The notes: generated from the letters alone by a model not told the origin. 49,409 nucleotides of DNA from CAYONP01 sp964405335 (GCA_964405335.1 CAYONP010000037.1:1-49409), one strand, 5' to 3'. Shown: positions 1-9,151, numbered from the stretch's first letter. Numbers and translations: made by a program.

Positions 1-519
1 GCCTGCCTGGCGGCGAGCCCGCCGTGCCGGCCGGCAACCTAACCCCCCGACCCCCCGCGGCGGGAAGGGGGAGGCCTGGCCGTGCGCACGGCTCGCCGAC
101 CGACGATGCGCCAGCCGACACCTGTAGGGGTAAGCCCCCGGGCCCGCCCGGCGGCGAGCCCCGGGGCGCGGGCGTCCTGGCCGCCCGGGGCCCGGTCGTA
201 ACCGGTCGGTCTGTGACCGGCTCCCCTCATACCGCGGCCAATCGGTTCACCAACGGTCGATTCTGGTCAACCCAGAATCCTCTCCGATCCGCTCCCAGAG
301 CGGATCATCAGCCCAACCCCGGCGTCGATTCGTACTTTGCCGCGGCGGCGGTCAATCGCTCGGGCGGGCCCACCGCCCGCGCACCCTCCTGAATGCCGCC
401 CAGGGAGCAGGTGTGCAGGTTTTTCGCTCGCCACCGCAAACCCCGTCCTGTTCAGCTTGCCAGCTCGACCGCGCCGCCGCTGGCAGGTCTGTTGCAACTG
501 GCGGCGAGGAGGGTGTCGT
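1..519. other. Upstream region without a recognised gene
   Basis: No reading frame here has a convincing ribosome binding site or a recognisable product. The stretch is very GC-rich. It holds two strong consecutive hairpins at 260-306 (separate entry) and ends in the AGGAGG site of the next gene. I looked for a cobalamin riboswitch, because the downstream cluster is corrinoid-dependent, and saw no convincing B12 box. Confidence 0.5.
260..306. terminator. Two consecutive hairpins, possible terminator
   Basis: The first hairpin pairs ATTCTGG (260-266) with CCAGAAT (272-278). The second pairs GATCCGCTC (286-294) with GAGCGGATC (298-306) around a 3-nt loop. No T-tract follows, so a Rho-independent terminator is only a possibility. 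They could end a gene lying left of the window or sit in the leader of the corrinoid cluster. Confidence 0.35.
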
Positions 520-2418
520 ATGGCTGTTGCCCGCGAGGTGCGTGACGCGATCGACCAGGACGTGATGACCGTCCGGCTGCTGCCCGAAGGAGCCCATGCC
601 GAGGTGCCGGCCGGCACGCCGCTCGACCGCGCGACGCAGGCCGGCGGTGTGGCGCTCGACCGCCCCTGCGGCGGACTCGGCGTCTGCGGCCAGTGCCGCG
701 TGCGGTACGATTCGGGTGCGCCGGAGCCCGGCGCCGCCGACCGGCATTTTCTGTCGCAGACGGCGCTCGACGAGGGCTGGCGGCTGGCCTGCCAGCAGAC
801 CGTCGAAGCCGACGCGGCGATCTTCATCCCCGACAGCAGCCGCGGTGGGGTGCAGCAGATTCTCGAGGGCGGGCAGGGGCGCGAAGTGCGCCTCGAGCCG
901 CTGGTGACCAAGGTCGCCGTCACCGTCGAGGCGGCCAGTCTACGCGACGAGCGCGACGACTCGGCCCGGCTGGTCGACGCCCTGGCAGCGCTCGGCCTGC
1001 CCGCGCCGACGCCGAGCTTGGCCCTGCTCCGCCGGCTGCCGGCCCGCCTGCGCGCCGGCGCCGGCACCGTCACCGCCTGGCTCGCCGGCGACCAACTGCT
1101 CGACCTCGAAGCCGGCGACACCACCGACACGCAGCTCGGCATCGCCATCGACGTCGGCTCAACCACGATTGTCGCCTATCTGCTCGACCTCGGCAGCGGT
1201 CGCGAGCTGGCCGTGCGCTCGACCATGAACCCGCAGGTCGCGCTCGGCGACGACCTGATCGCTCGCATCCACCATGCCGGCGCGCGACCTGGGCAGGTCG
1301 AGCTCAACAGCGCCGTGCTCGAGGGTGTCAACCGCGTGATTCTCGACGTCTGCCGCGCCGGCGCCGTGCGGCGGCGGTCGATCGGCGCGGTAGTGGTGGT
1401 GGGCAACCCGTGCATGTTGCACCTGCTGTTCGACCTCGATGTCACCGGGCTCGGGCTGATGCCCTATGTGCCGGTGGTCCTGCGCGCGGTCGAGACCACC
1501 GCGGTCGAGGTCGGCCTGCGGCTCAACCCGCGGGCGCGGGTGGCGGCGCTGCCCTCGATCGGCGGGTTTGTCGGCGCCGATGCCTGCGCCGTGGCGCTGG
1601 TCCACCTGGCCGACGAGTCGGCCGGTCCGCGGCTGGCCATCGACATCGGGACCAACGGCGAGTTGGTGCTGCAGTCCGGCGCCGAGCGCTGGGCCTGCTC
1701 GGCGGCCGCCGGGCCGGCGTTCGAGGGCGCCCGCATCGGCCACGGCATGCGCGGCGCGGCGGGGGCGATTGCCGGCGTCAGCCTGGCCGACGGCGAGGTC
1801 CGTTATGTCACCGTCGATCACCAGCCGCCGCGGGGCATCTGCGGTTCGGGTCTGCTCGACGCCGTGGCCGAACTGCGGCGGGCCGGCATGCTGGGCGAGA
1901 ACGGCCGGCTGATGTCGCCCGGCTCGCCCGCCGTGGCCGCGCTGCCGGCCGGGCTGCGCGAGCGGCTGATCGAGACCGACGAGGGCGTCGCCTTTGTGCT
2001 CGCCGGCGAGGCCGAGAGCGCCGTCGACCACCCGATTCTCTTGGCTCAGCGTGACCTGCGCGAGTTTCAGTTGGCCAAGGCGAGCATCTACGCCGCGGCG
2101 ATGACGCTGCTCGATCTGGCCGGCCTCACGCCGGCCGACGTCGAGGCGGTCTACCTGGCTGGTGCGTTCGGCAGCTTCCTGCAGATCGAGAGCGCGCTGG
2201 TCACCGGCCTGCTGCCACCGTTCGCGCCCGAGGTGGTCCGCGCGGTGGGCAACGCCGCCGGTAGCGGGGCCAAGCTGGCATTGCTCTCGCGGGCCGAGTA
2301 TCAGCGCGCGGCGGCGCTGTCGGCGGCGACGCGGCACCTGGTGCTGTCGACCGACCCGCGCTACCAGGAGCACTTCATCGAGGGGATGGGTTTCCCGGCG
2401 GTTGCCGCGGGAGGGTGA
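520..2418 (+). CDS. RACo-type ASKHA ATPase, reductive activator of corrinoid proteins
   Basis: A 632-residue protein. The N-terminal region is a [2Fe-2S] ferredoxin-like domain with Cys50, Cys56, Cys59 and Cys91. The rest is the RACo/DUF4445 middle and ASKHA region, with nucleotide-binding stretches such as IGIAIDVGSTT and LAIDIGTNGEL. RACo-family proteins use ATP to re-reduce inactive Co(II) corrinoid to Co(I) on methyltransferase corrinoid proteins in the cytoplasm. ATG at 520 was chosen because AGGAGG lies about 8 nt upstream; longer in-frame extensions lack this site and look like non-coding sequence. It is followed one base later by two UroD-type methyltransferases and then the corrinoid protein, its likely substrate. 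Confidence 0.9.
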   Translation: MAVAREVRDAIDQDVMTVRLLPEGAHAEVPAGTPLDRATQAGGVALDRPCGGLGVCGQCRVRYDSGAPEPGAADRHFLSQTALDEGWRLACQQTVEADAAIFIPDSSRGGVQQILEGGQGREVRLEPLVTKVAVTVEAASLRDERDDSARLVDALAALGLPAPTPSLALLRRLPARLRAGAGTVTAWLAGDQLLDLEAGDTTDTQLGIAIDVGSTTIVAYLLDLGSGRELAVRSTMNPQVALGDDLIARIHHAGARPGQVELNSAVLEGVNRVILDVCRAGAVRRRSIGAVVVVGNPCMLHLLFDLDVTGLGLMPYVPVVLRAVETTAVEVGLRLNPRARVAALPSIGGFVGADACAVALVHLADESAGPRLAIDIGTNGELVLQSGAERWACSAAAGPAFEGARIGHGMRGAAGAIAGVSLADGEVRYVTVDHQPPRGICGSGLLDAVAELRRAGMLGENGRLMSPGSPAVAALPAGLRERLIETDEGVAFVLAGEAESAVDHPILLAQRDLREFQLAKASIYAAAMTLLDLAGLTPADVEAVYLAGAFGSFLQIESALVTGLLPPFAPEVVRAVGNAAGSGAKLALLSRAEYQRAAALSAATRHLVLSTDPRYQEHFIEGMGFPAVAAGG

Positions 2419-2419
2419 G

Positions 2420-3559
2420 ATGACCGAGCGCGAGCGGTGGTTGGCGACGTTTCACTACCAGCCGGTCGACCACGTGGTCGACTGCGAGTTCGGCTACTGG
2501 ACCGAGGTCTACGAGACCTGGCAGGCGCAGGGCATGCCGGCCGACATCACCGACGAGGGTCGGGCGAACCGGTACTTCGGCTTCGAGCGGCGCGGCGGCG
2601 TGCCGGCTCACCTCGGCTTGATCCCGGCGTTCGAGCCGAGGGTGGTCGAAGAGACCGACCGGTACCGCATCCACCTCGACGGCGAGGGGGTGACCAGCAT
2701 CGTCCACAAGGACGGGCGGTCGTCGATCCCGCATTACCTGCGCTTCCCCATCGAGGACCGCGCCGACTGGGAGCTGTTCCGCGAGCGGCTCGACCCGGCC
2801 ACGCCGGGCCGCACGCTCGACGACCGGCGCTGGACCGAGTTCAAGGCCCGCGCCGCCGAGCGCGACTACCCGCTGGGCATCCACTGCGGCAGCCTGTTCG
2901 GCAAGCTGCGCGACTGGATGGGGTTCGAGAACATCGCCATCGCCTGCGCCACCGAGCCGCTCTGGGTCGAGGAGATGATGGAGCACCTCACCGAGCTGAC
3001 GCTGGTGGTAATCGACCGCGCGGTGCGCGAGTTGGACCTCGACTACGCCACCTTCTGGGAAGACATGTGCTTCAACAAGGGGCCGATCATCTCGCCGGCG
3101 ATGTTTCGGCGCTGGATGACTCCGCGTTACCGGCGGATCACCGACTTCCTTCGCGAGCACGGCGTCGACATCGTCTACGTCGACAGCGACGGCAACATCA
3201 TCGACCTGGTCGAGCACTGGCTGGCCGGCGGGGTGAACGTGATGTTCCCCTGTGAGGTCCGCGGCGGCAGCGACCCGGTCGAGATCCGGCGCCGCTTCGG
3301 CCGCGAGGCGCTGCTCATGGGCGGCGTCGACAAGACCCGCCTGATTGCCGGCCGTGCCGCGATCGACGCCGAGCTCGATCGACTCGAGCCGCTGGTCGCC
3401 GAGGGGGGCTTCATCCCGCATGTCGACCACCGCTGCCCGCCCGACGTAGCCTACGCCGACTACCTCTACTACCTGGAGCAGAAACGGCGGCGGTTCGGCA
3501 TTCCCGACCCGCCGAACTGGGACCAGGTCCGCGGCACGGCCGAACTGGTCGGCGCCTGA
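2420..3559 (+). CDS. Uroporphyrinogen decarboxylase-fold protein, probable corrinoid methyltransferase
   Basis: A 379-residue UroD-family (TIM barrel) protein. The ATG lies one base after the upstream stop, inside GGGAGGGTGAGATG, so the two genes are translationally coupled. Recognisable stretches include YVDSDGNIIDLVEHWLAGGV and DHRCPPDV near the C-terminus. It lacks the HxC...C zinc site of methylcobamide:CoM methyltransferases that the next gene has. True heme-pathway UroD proteins are not normally found in such clusters. By context it probably transfers a methyl group to or from the corrinoid protein. The methyl donor cannot be told from sequence. Confidence 0.8.
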   Translation: MTERERWLATFHYQPVDHVVDCEFGYWTEVYETWQAQGMPADITDEGRANRYFGFERRGGVPAHLGLIPAFEPRVVEETDRYRIHLDGEGVTSIVHKDGRSSIPHYLRFPIEDRADWELFRERLDPATPGRTLDDRRWTEFKARAAERDYPLGIHCGSLFGKLRDWMGFENIAIACATEPLWVEEMMEHLTELTLVVIDRAVRELDLDYATFWEDMCFNKGPIISPAMFRRWMTPRYRRITDFLREHGVDIVYVDSDGNIIDLVEHWLAGGVNVMFPCEVRGGSDPVEIRRRFGREALLMGGVDKTRLIAGRAAIDAELDRLEPLVAEGGFIPHVDHRCPPDVAYADYLYYLEQKRRRFGIPDPPNWDQVRGTAELVGA

Positions 3560-3571
3560 CCGGAGCAACTC

Positions 3572-4576
3572 ATGACGTCGATGAGTGAACCCCGTACCGG
3601 CACCCTGGCCGACCGCCTGGCCGGCCTCGGCCGCCTGCCGGTGGCGCCGCTGCTCGGCTATCCCGGCGTGGCGCTGACCGGCTCGACCATTCGGGCCAAC
3701 CTGTTCGATCCCGCGCTGCACCGCCGCACCGTCCGCGCCTACGCCGAGCGATTCGCGCCCGATGCGGTCTGCTACCTGATGGACCTCTCGGTCGAGGCCG
3801 CCGCGCTCGGGCTGCGCGTGCGCTACCCCGAACACGAGTCGCCGACGGTCGAGGAGCACCCCGTCCGCTGCGCCGCCGACCTCGCGCCGTTCCGCGGCCG
3901 GCGCGTGCTGGACGACGAGCGGGCGCGCGGGTTTGTCGAGGTGATGCGCGGCATGACGGCCGACCTGGCCGGCAGCGGCCGATTGGCCGGCGCCTATGTC
4001 GTCGGGCCGTTCACGCTGGCCGGCCTGCTCATGGGCGCGACCGAGCTGGCGGTGGCGACGATCGACGAGCCGGCGCTGGTCGAGGCCGCGGTCGAGTTGG
4101 CGGTCGAGGCGGTGACGCCCTATGCCGTGGCGCTCGACGAGGCGGGCGCCGAGCTGCTGATCGTGCTCGAGCCGACGGCGACGATCCTCTCGCCGTCGGC
4201 CTTTGCCCGGTTCGCCGCGCCGGCGCTGGAGGCGCTGTACGCCGCCGTCGGTGCGCATCCCATCCTGCACATCTGCGGCGACACCTCGCGGCTGATCGAG
4301 GCGATGTCGGCGACCGGGGCGGAGGGGCTGAGTCTCGACGGCGTGGTCGATCTGCCGGCGGCGGCGGCGCGGGTGCCGGCCGACTGCGTGGTGATCGGCA
4401 ACCTCGACCCGGTGACGGTGATGGTGCAGCAGAGCCCGGCGGGCGTGGCGGCGGCGGTGAATCGCTTGCAGGAGGCCATGGCCGGCTACCCGAACTTCCT
4501 GCTCAGCACCGGCTGCGATTTGCCGCCGGAGACGCCGTTGGCGAACATCGAGTCATTCATGGCCGCCGCTCGGTAA
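3572..4576 (+). CDS. MtaA/MtbA-like UroD-family methyltransferase with zinc site
   Basis: A 334-residue UroD-family protein that carries the zinc motif of methylcobamide methyltransferases: His233 and Cys235 in LHICGDT, plus Cys315 in STGCDLP. In MtaA/MtbA enzymes this zinc activates the thiol that accepts a methyl group from methylcobamide. The acceptor here need not be coenzyme M. GGAG about 7 nt upstream supports ATG at 3572. A second ATG four codons downstream is possible. The gene is 12 bp after the previous UroD protein and 62 bp before the corrinoid protein, so all four probably form one operon. Confidence 0.82.
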   Translation: MTSMSEPRTGTLADRLAGLGRLPVAPLLGYPGVALTGSTIRANLFDPALHRRTVRAYAERFAPDAVCYLMDLSVEAAALGLRVRYPEHESPTVEEHPVRCAADLAPFRGRRVLDDERARGFVEVMRGMTADLAGSGRLAGAYVVGPFTLAGLLMGATELAVATIDEPALVEAAVELAVEAVTPYAVALDEAGAELLIVLEPTATILSPSAFARFAAPALEALYAAVGAHPILHICGDTSRLIEAMSATGAEGLSLDGVVDLPAAAARVPADCVVIGNLDPVTVMVQQSPAGVAAAVNRLQEAMAGYPNFLLSTGCDLPPETPLANIESFMAAAR

Positions 4577-4638
4577 CGCGGCAGGTCTGTTGTACGGGGT
4601 TGCGTCGCGGCCCGAAGCCGCGTTGGAGGCAGACAGCA

Positions 4639-5283
4639 ATGGGGACCGAAGAGCGATTGCAGGCCCTGCAGGCGGCCGTGATTGACGGTCAGCGCGACGA
4701 GGCGCTGCGGCTGACCGAGGAGGGTCTCGGCGCGGGGATGGCGCCGAATGTCCTGCTCCAGCAGGGCCTGATTGCCGGCATGCAGGTGGTCGGGGTGCGG
4801 TTCAAGAACAACGAGTATTACATCCCCGAGGTGCTCGTCGCGGCGCGGGCGATGAAGGCGGCCACCGAGCTGCTCCGCCCGCTGCTGGCCGAGACCGACA
4901 CCAAGCCGGTGGGCACCATCGCCATCGGCACCGTCCAGGGCGACCTGCACGATATCGGCAAGAATCTGGTCGGCATGATGCTCGAAGGTGCCGGCTTCAA
5001 GGTCGTCGACCTTGGTGTCGATGTCTCGCCCGAGCAGTTCGGCGACGCGGTCGAGCAGGGCGCCGAGCTGATCGGCCTGTCGGCCCTGCTGACCACCACC
5101 ATGCCGTCGATGGGCACGACGGTCGAGCATCTCAAGCAGCGCGCCCTGCGGGATAAGGTCCAGATCATCATCGGCGGGGCGCCGGTCACGCAGCAGTATG
5201 CCGACGAGGTGGGTGCCGACGGCTTCGCGCCCGACGCGGCCACCGCCGTCGACGTCGCCAAGGCCCTCATCGGCGCGGCCTGA
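4639..5283 (+). CDS. Corrinoid (B12-binding) protein of a methyltransferase system
   Basis: A 214-residue protein with the usual two-domain layout of MtaC/MtbC-type corrinoid proteins. A helical cap domain spans about residues 1-85. A Rossmann B12-binding domain follows, with the signature DLHDIG, whose His104 is the expected lower axial cobalt ligand, and the later GGAPVTQQYADEVGADGFA stretch. ATG at 4639 has GGAGGC about 8 nt upstream. It would shuttle the methyl group between the two UroD-type enzymes and be re-activated by the RACo protein at 520-2418. The 3' end overlaps the convergent DUF1638 gene by 17 bp. Confidence 0.93.
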   Translation: MGTEERLQALQAAVIDGQRDEALRLTEEGLGAGMAPNVLLQQGLIAGMQVVGVRFKNNEYYIPEVLVAARAMKAATELLRPLLAETDTKPVGTIAIGTVQGDLHDIGKNLVGMMLEGAGFKVVDLGVDVSPEQFGDAVEQGAELIGLSALLTTTMPSMGTTVEHLKQRALRDKVQIIIGGAPVTQQYADEVGADGFAPDAATAVDVAKALIGAA

Positions 5284-6037
5284 GCCGAGGGCTGTCTCCC
5301 CCAGCGGCGATGACGCTGCCATCCCAGATGGGACGGATCGACTCGCCTGGCGGCACGGTCAGGAAGTCGTCGCCATCCCACTCGCCATGCAGCCAGCGGC
5401 GAAGTAAGTCGAGGTCGCCGCGCAGCTCGTCATAGCGCCAGCCGCGTTCGGCGCAGCGTGACTTGACCTGCTCGTCCAGCCGCAGGGCCGCGTCGAAGTC
5501 GTAGCGAATCAGCGCGCCGCGCTCGTACTTCACGTCCCAGCTATGGAGCGTCTCCATCAAGTACTGGGCGTTGTCCTCGCCGAACCGCTTGACATACGAC
5601 TCATAGGTCGCCGTGCGGTCGGCGCCGGTCTGGTCGAGCGCCGCTTCGCCGTTCGACGCGCCGCTGCGCCGGCGGCGGCACTCGAGCCAGCCGCTGGTGT
5701 ACCAGTAGGTGCCCGGCGTGGCGTGGAACTCGGTCTCGTAGCGGTGCCGGCTGCCGAGGAACAGGGTGATGCAGTCGTGCGCCCGGGGGACGACCAGCGG
5801 CACGGCGCCGGCCTGCAGCCCGGCAATCAGGTTGTTGCACAGGCCATAGCCGAGCAGCACGGCGTCGTAGCCGCGGTCGGCCGCGTCGATCTCGGCCTGC
5901 AGCGCCAGGCGGCCGGGCTCGACCCGGTCGTGGTGGCCCTGGTCGAGAAAGGCCAGGTCGAGCACGTGCGGCGAAGTGGCGGCGACGTGGCAGACCTCGC
6001 GGAGCATGATCTCGCACGAAATGGCCTTGAGGTACAC
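5267..6037 (-). CDS. DUF1638 family protein
   Basis: A 256-residue protein matching the DUF1638 family by its overall pattern: VYLKAISCEIMLREV at the start, LLGYGLCNN and VPRAHDCITLFLGS in the middle, and a C-terminal stretch with WYTSGW. GTG at 6037 was chosen because AGGAG sits 6 nt upstream on the minus strand. In-frame ATG codons further upstream lack such a site. DUF1638 genes are, to my knowledge, commonly near UroD/corrinoid methyltransferase genes, and this one abuts them convergently. Conserved Cys residues suggest metal or corrinoid chemistry, but the function is not established. Confidence 0.8.
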   Translation of the reverse strand: MYLKAISCEIMLREVCHVAATSPHVLDLAFLDQGHHDRVEPGRLALQAEIDAADRGYDAVLLGYGLCNNLIAGLQAGAVPLVVPRAHDCITLFLGSRHRYETEFHATPGTYWYTSGWLECRRRRSGASNGEAALDQTGADRTATYESYVKRFGEDNAQYLMETLHSWDVKYERGALIRYDFDAALRLDEQVKSRCAERGWRYDELRGDLDLLRRWLHGEWDGDDFLTVPPGESIRPIWDGSVIAAGGDSPRLRPRR

Positions 6038-6078
6038 GCGGGGCTCCTGTTCGGCGCGGTGCAACGAGTCGGCCAGCG

Positions 6079-6108
6079 TTGACAGCAAGCCTGCCGAGCC
6101 GGTATCAT
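6079..6108 (+). promoter_or_regulatory. Sigma70-type promoter upstream of rpsR
   Basis: TTGACA at 6079-6084 and TATCAT at 6103-6108 are separated by 18 bp. They lie 30 bp before the S18 start codon. The -35 box falls in the upstream flank of the divergent DUF1638 gene, whose start is at 6037. Confidence 0.55.
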
Positions 6109-6138
6109 ATCAGCTCGCGAGCATGGAGCGGCGAGCGC

Positions 6139-6363
6139 ATGTCCCGGTTTAAGTATGGCGGTAAGCGCGGGCCTCAACTGCAGGATCCCGACAGCGAGCT
6201 CGAGTACAAGAATCCACAGGTGCTGTGGAAGTTCCTCTCCGACCGGGGCAAGATCCTGCCGCGCCGGCAGACCAACCTGTCGGCCAAGCACCAGCGGCTC
6301 TTGACCGCGGCGGTCAAACGGGCCCGCGAGATTGCGCTCCTCCCCTACTCGCGCGACGAGTAG
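6139..6363 (+). CDS. rpsR: 30S ribosomal protein bS18
   Basis: A 74-residue protein with the S18 signature: YKNPQVLWKFLSDRGKILPR, then RQTNLSAKHQRLLTAAVKRA and REIALLPY. It binds the platform of the small ribosomal subunit next to bS6. ATG at 6139 is preceded by a purine-rich stretch and a good promoter at 6079-6108. The usual neighbours rpsF, ssb and rplI are absent; S18 instead stands alone before two uncharacterised genes. The N-terminus starts MSRFKYGGKR and lacks the cysteines found in zinc-binding S18 forms. Confidence 0.93.
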   Translation: MSRFKYGGKRGPQLQDPDSELEYKNPQVLWKFLSDRGKILPRRQTNLSAKHQRLLTAAVKRAREIALLPYSRDE

Positions 6364-6386
6364 CCGTTCGGCGCCGGAGCGCACCG

Positions 6387-7886
6387 GTGCTCGACGAATA
6401 CCTCCCACCCCGGACCGGCCGCCAGACCCTACGCGGCGAGCTGGCCCGCGCCTACCTGCTCGGCAGCCTGGCCTACTCGGCCCGGCACGAACTCGACTTG
6501 CCCGCCCGGGCGCCGCGCGCCGTGGGCTGGTACCGCCGACTGCTCGAGCACGACGTGGTGCTGCCCTTCGGGGTTGTGCTCGACCTCGGCTACCTGCTCC
6601 TCGACGGCGAGCAGTTCCGCTTCCGCAGCTACTTCGCCGACAGCCGGCTGGCCGCGACCGAGCGCCGCACGCGGGAGGAGTATGAGGCGCAGGTGCTGGT
6701 CCGGCGGCTGCAGGAGCGGGCCTATCCCCGCCTGCGCCGGCTGCTGCGCGAGAACCGCGACGTCGACCTGGCCGTCGCGCACACGCTCGAGCTGCTGCTG
6801 CGGCCGGTGGCGGCGCGGCTGAGCCGGCGCTTCGCGGTCGAAGAGCCGCACGGCCTCGGTCTCGATGTCGGCCGCGCCGACCCGCAGGCCGCGGCCGAAG
6901 CGTTCGAGGCCGGCGTCGGCGCGCCCGGCCTGCTGCTGGCCCAGCTCGGTGAGCTGGCCGGCATGGGGGCGCTGCTCGACCTCGACCGGTGCCTGGCCGA
7001 CGAGCATTACTACGAGATCGAGCATATCCGCACCTTCCCGCGCGAGTCGTTGCGCGAGGCGGCGCGGCGCATCCTGCGGGTCGAGCGGCTGCTCGGCCCG
7101 CCGCGCCGGGCTTCGAGCCGGGCCATGCGCGCGCGCGCGCTGGCCGAGACGGCGCTCGAGGCGGTCGGCACCTACCCCACCGGCGGCATCGCCGAGCTGA
7201 CCACCACCGGGCCGCTGGAGAACCTGGCCGCCGGAGAGCTGGCCTATCTCGAGCCGGACGAGGCGATTGACCCGTTCCTGGTGCGCTTTGCCGAAGGCCA
7301 GTTGCTCAAGCACCTACGCGACAGCGCGGTGCTGCACATGATGCGCCGCACGGTGCTCTTCTGCGTCGAGGATGCGGCCGAGTTCGCCTGCCCCATCACC
7401 GACGGCCACGAGCTGCACGGGACCAAGATCATCCGCTGCCTGATGGGCCTCGTGCTGGCCCTCACGGCCGACCTGCTCGAGGTCTTTCGCAAGGATGACC
7501 TGACCGTCGATCTGCACCTCGTCGCGCCCGGGGAGGATGAGGCCGAGCGGCGAACCGAACGGCAGGAGATGCTCGACGTGCTGCACCTGCTGCTGCGCGA
7601 GAAAGAAGAGCAGGGCACCGCCAGCATCACCCGCGTCGACGACGACCTCGTCGCCGACTGGCGCCGCCTGCGGCATGATCCGAGCCGCCAGACCAGCGTG
7701 ATCGTGATCGGCCGGCCCGAGACCATCGCTCGGCTCGGCCGCCGGCGCCACGACGAGGCGTCCCCGGTCGCCGTGCAGGTCGGCGGTGAGGCGGCCGCCG
7801 AGACGGTCGGCCTGAACCTCGGCGGCGACCCGCTGCCCGCGCTGCAGGCCGCGCGCGAGGAGATCCTCGCCCGGGTGATCGGCTGA
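6387..7886 (+). CDS. Uncharacterised 500-residue protein with possible degenerate vWA-like region
   Basis: I do not recognise the family. The protein is mostly helical and Arg/Leu/Glu-rich for its first 310 residues, with no signal peptide or membrane segment. From about residue 315 a strand-helix-strand pattern appears (TVLFCVEDAAEF, then an amphipathic helix, then DLTVDLHLV and SVIVIG). This resembles a vWA Rossmann fold in which the DxSxS metal site is missing. GTG at 6387 is the first plausible start after rpsR (CGGAGC upstream). The stop overlaps the next gene's ATG in ATGA, so the two proteins probably work together. Confidence 0.6.
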   Translation: MLDEYLPPRTGRQTLRGELARAYLLGSLAYSARHELDLPARAPRAVGWYRRLLEHDVVLPFGVVLDLGYLLLDGEQFRFRSYFADSRLAATERRTREEYEAQVLVRRLQERAYPRLRRLLRENRDVDLAVAHTLELLLRPVAARLSRRFAVEEPHGLGLDVGRADPQAAAEAFEAGVGAPGLLLAQLGELAGMGALLDLDRCLADEHYYEIEHIRTFPRESLREAARRILRVERLLGPPRRASSRAMRARALAETALEAVGTYPTGGIAELTTTGPLENLAAGELAYLEPDEAIDPFLVRFAEGQLLKHLRDSAVLHMMRRTVLFCVEDAAEFACPITDGHELHGTKIIRCLMGLVLALTADLLEVFRKDDLTVDLHLVAPGEDEAERRTERQEMLDVLHLLLREKEEQGTASITRVDDDLVADWRRLRHDPSRQTSVIVIGRPETIARLGRRRHDEASPVAVQVGGEAAAETVGLNLGGDPLPALQAAREEILARVIG

Positions 7887-9151
7887 TGCCGGCCTACTGG
7901 TTCGCCAACACCGACGAGCTGGTCGCCGCGCTGCGGCTGTGCGACGACCCGGCGAGCTGGCGGCAGCCGGCGCGCCGCACCCGGCTCGTGGCCGGCGAGG
8001 CCGAGGCCTGGCTGATTGAGACCGCCGAGCCGATTGCCGGCATGGCGCCGAGCGGCCCGCCGGCGGCTCAGCGCGTCCTGCCCGCGGCGCGGTTCGAGGC
8101 GCCGAGCTTGCTCCAGGCCGTGCCACTGCTGGCCCAGCCGCTCTCGCGGCCGTCGGCGTGGACTTACCTCGAGACCGATGCGGCGGGCTTTGCCGATGCC
8201 GCGCGGGCCAATCTGATGCTCGGCCGCGACCAGATGCGCTACGCGGCCATCGGCGACGGCCGGCTGCTCCTGGCGGTCGAGCAGATGAGCCAGTTCCTGG
8301 TCCGCAAGTGGGCCGGCGCGAGCGACCGCACGCTCTACCAGCCCGATGAGACCGACGCCCGGCTGCTGCTGCCCCTCGGCACGGCCTACCCGCTGGCCGA
8401 CAAGTTTCGCTTCCAGCCGGGCGGAGACCTGGATCGCTGGCTGGTGGCGCACGACGGCCCGTGGCGGCATGTGCGGGTCGAGCTGCGCGACATCTATGAG
8501 CGCATCGCGCTCGACACCACCGGCCTGGCGGCGACCGAGCTGCGGCCGGGCGGCGAGGTGCCGCGGGTGACCGTGTCGCTGCGTCTGGAGCACGACGCGC
8601 AGCCGCAGCGGCCCGAGCTGTGGCTGCTGCCGGACGATCGCCGCGCCGCGCTGCACGAGCTGCTCGGCGAAGCCGGCGAGGCGGAGCTGAACGGGCTACA
8701 CATCGCGGTGGTGAGCGACCAGGCCGGCGGCCGGTGGTTCGTCATCGCCGAACGCCGCCGCGCGCCGACCGGTCTGCCGCTGCCGCTGCGCGGCGCCGAG
8801 CCGTTCTACGCCCGGCTGGCCGAAGAGCATCTCTACCTGCCGGTCGGCCGGCGGCTGGCCCCGGTGCTGGCCCGCCGCGCGCTGGTCGACGCCCTGCGCC
8901 TGAGTGACAGCCACCTGACTCTGCTCGCCGGCGGCGACGGCGGCCTGCGCCTGCTGCGCATCGCACGCGAGGCGCTGGCGCCGCTGCCGAGCATCGTCGA
9001 CTACTTCGCCGGCGAGGACCGCGGCGCCGTCGAGGACTTGATGTCGGCGGTGCGGATGGACTTCGACCTCGCGCCGGAGGAGCCGGAGGAGGTCATCGCG
9101 CCGGCGCCGTCGGGCTGGTGGAGTCGGGTCCGCCGCCTGTTGCGCCGCTGA
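7886..9151 (+). CDS. Uncharacterised 421-residue protein coupled to the upstream gene
   Basis: The ATG overlaps the preceding stop codon, indicating translational coupling. The protein has no signal peptide, no membrane segment and no catalytic motif that I recognise. It is an alpha/beta protein with a central segment (residues 60-330) of alternating short strands and ends in a basic tail, SGWWSRVRRLLRR, which could contact a membrane. Such pairs of a vWA-like protein and an unknown partner occur in the so-called ternary systems with an AAA ATPase, but no ATPase is present here. That comparison is weak inference. Confidence 0.55.
   Translation: MPAYWFANTDELVAALRLCDDPASWRQPARRTRLVAGEAEAWLIETAEPIAGMAPSGPPAAQRVLPAARFEAPSLLQAVPLLAQPLSRPSAWTYLETDAAGFADAARANLMLGRDQMRYAAIGDGRLLLAVEQMSQFLVRKWAGASDRTLYQPDETDARLLLPLGTAYPLADKFRFQPGGDLDRWLVAHDGPWRHVRVELRDIYERIALDTTGLAATELRPGGEVPRVTVSLRLEHDAQPQRPELWLLPDDRRAALHELLGEAGEAELNGLHIAVVSDQAGGRWFVIAERRRAPTGLPLPLRGAEPFYARLAEEHLYLPVGRRLAPVLARRALVDALRLSDSHLTLLAGGDGGLRLLRIAREALAPLPSIVDYFAGEDRGAVEDLMSAVRMDFDLAPEEPEEVIAPAPSGWWSRVRRLLRR

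Noticed and set aside
1..519. Cobalamin riboswitch before the corrinoid cluster
   Set aside because: No convincing B12 box or conserved junction sequence could be found by eye. A covariance search could still overturn this.
2375..4270. Long minus-strand frames opposite the methyltransferase genes
   Set aside because: High GC produces long antisense frames throughout the window. These have Arg/Gly/His-rich nonsense composition, no ribosome binding sites, and lie opposite well-recognised genes.
482..4592. Shared 13-mer GGCAGGTCTGTTG upstream of the RACo gene (482-494) and the corrinoid gene (4580-4592)
   Set aside because: A match of this length is expected by chance in a window of this size and composition, and there is no dyad or promoter context.
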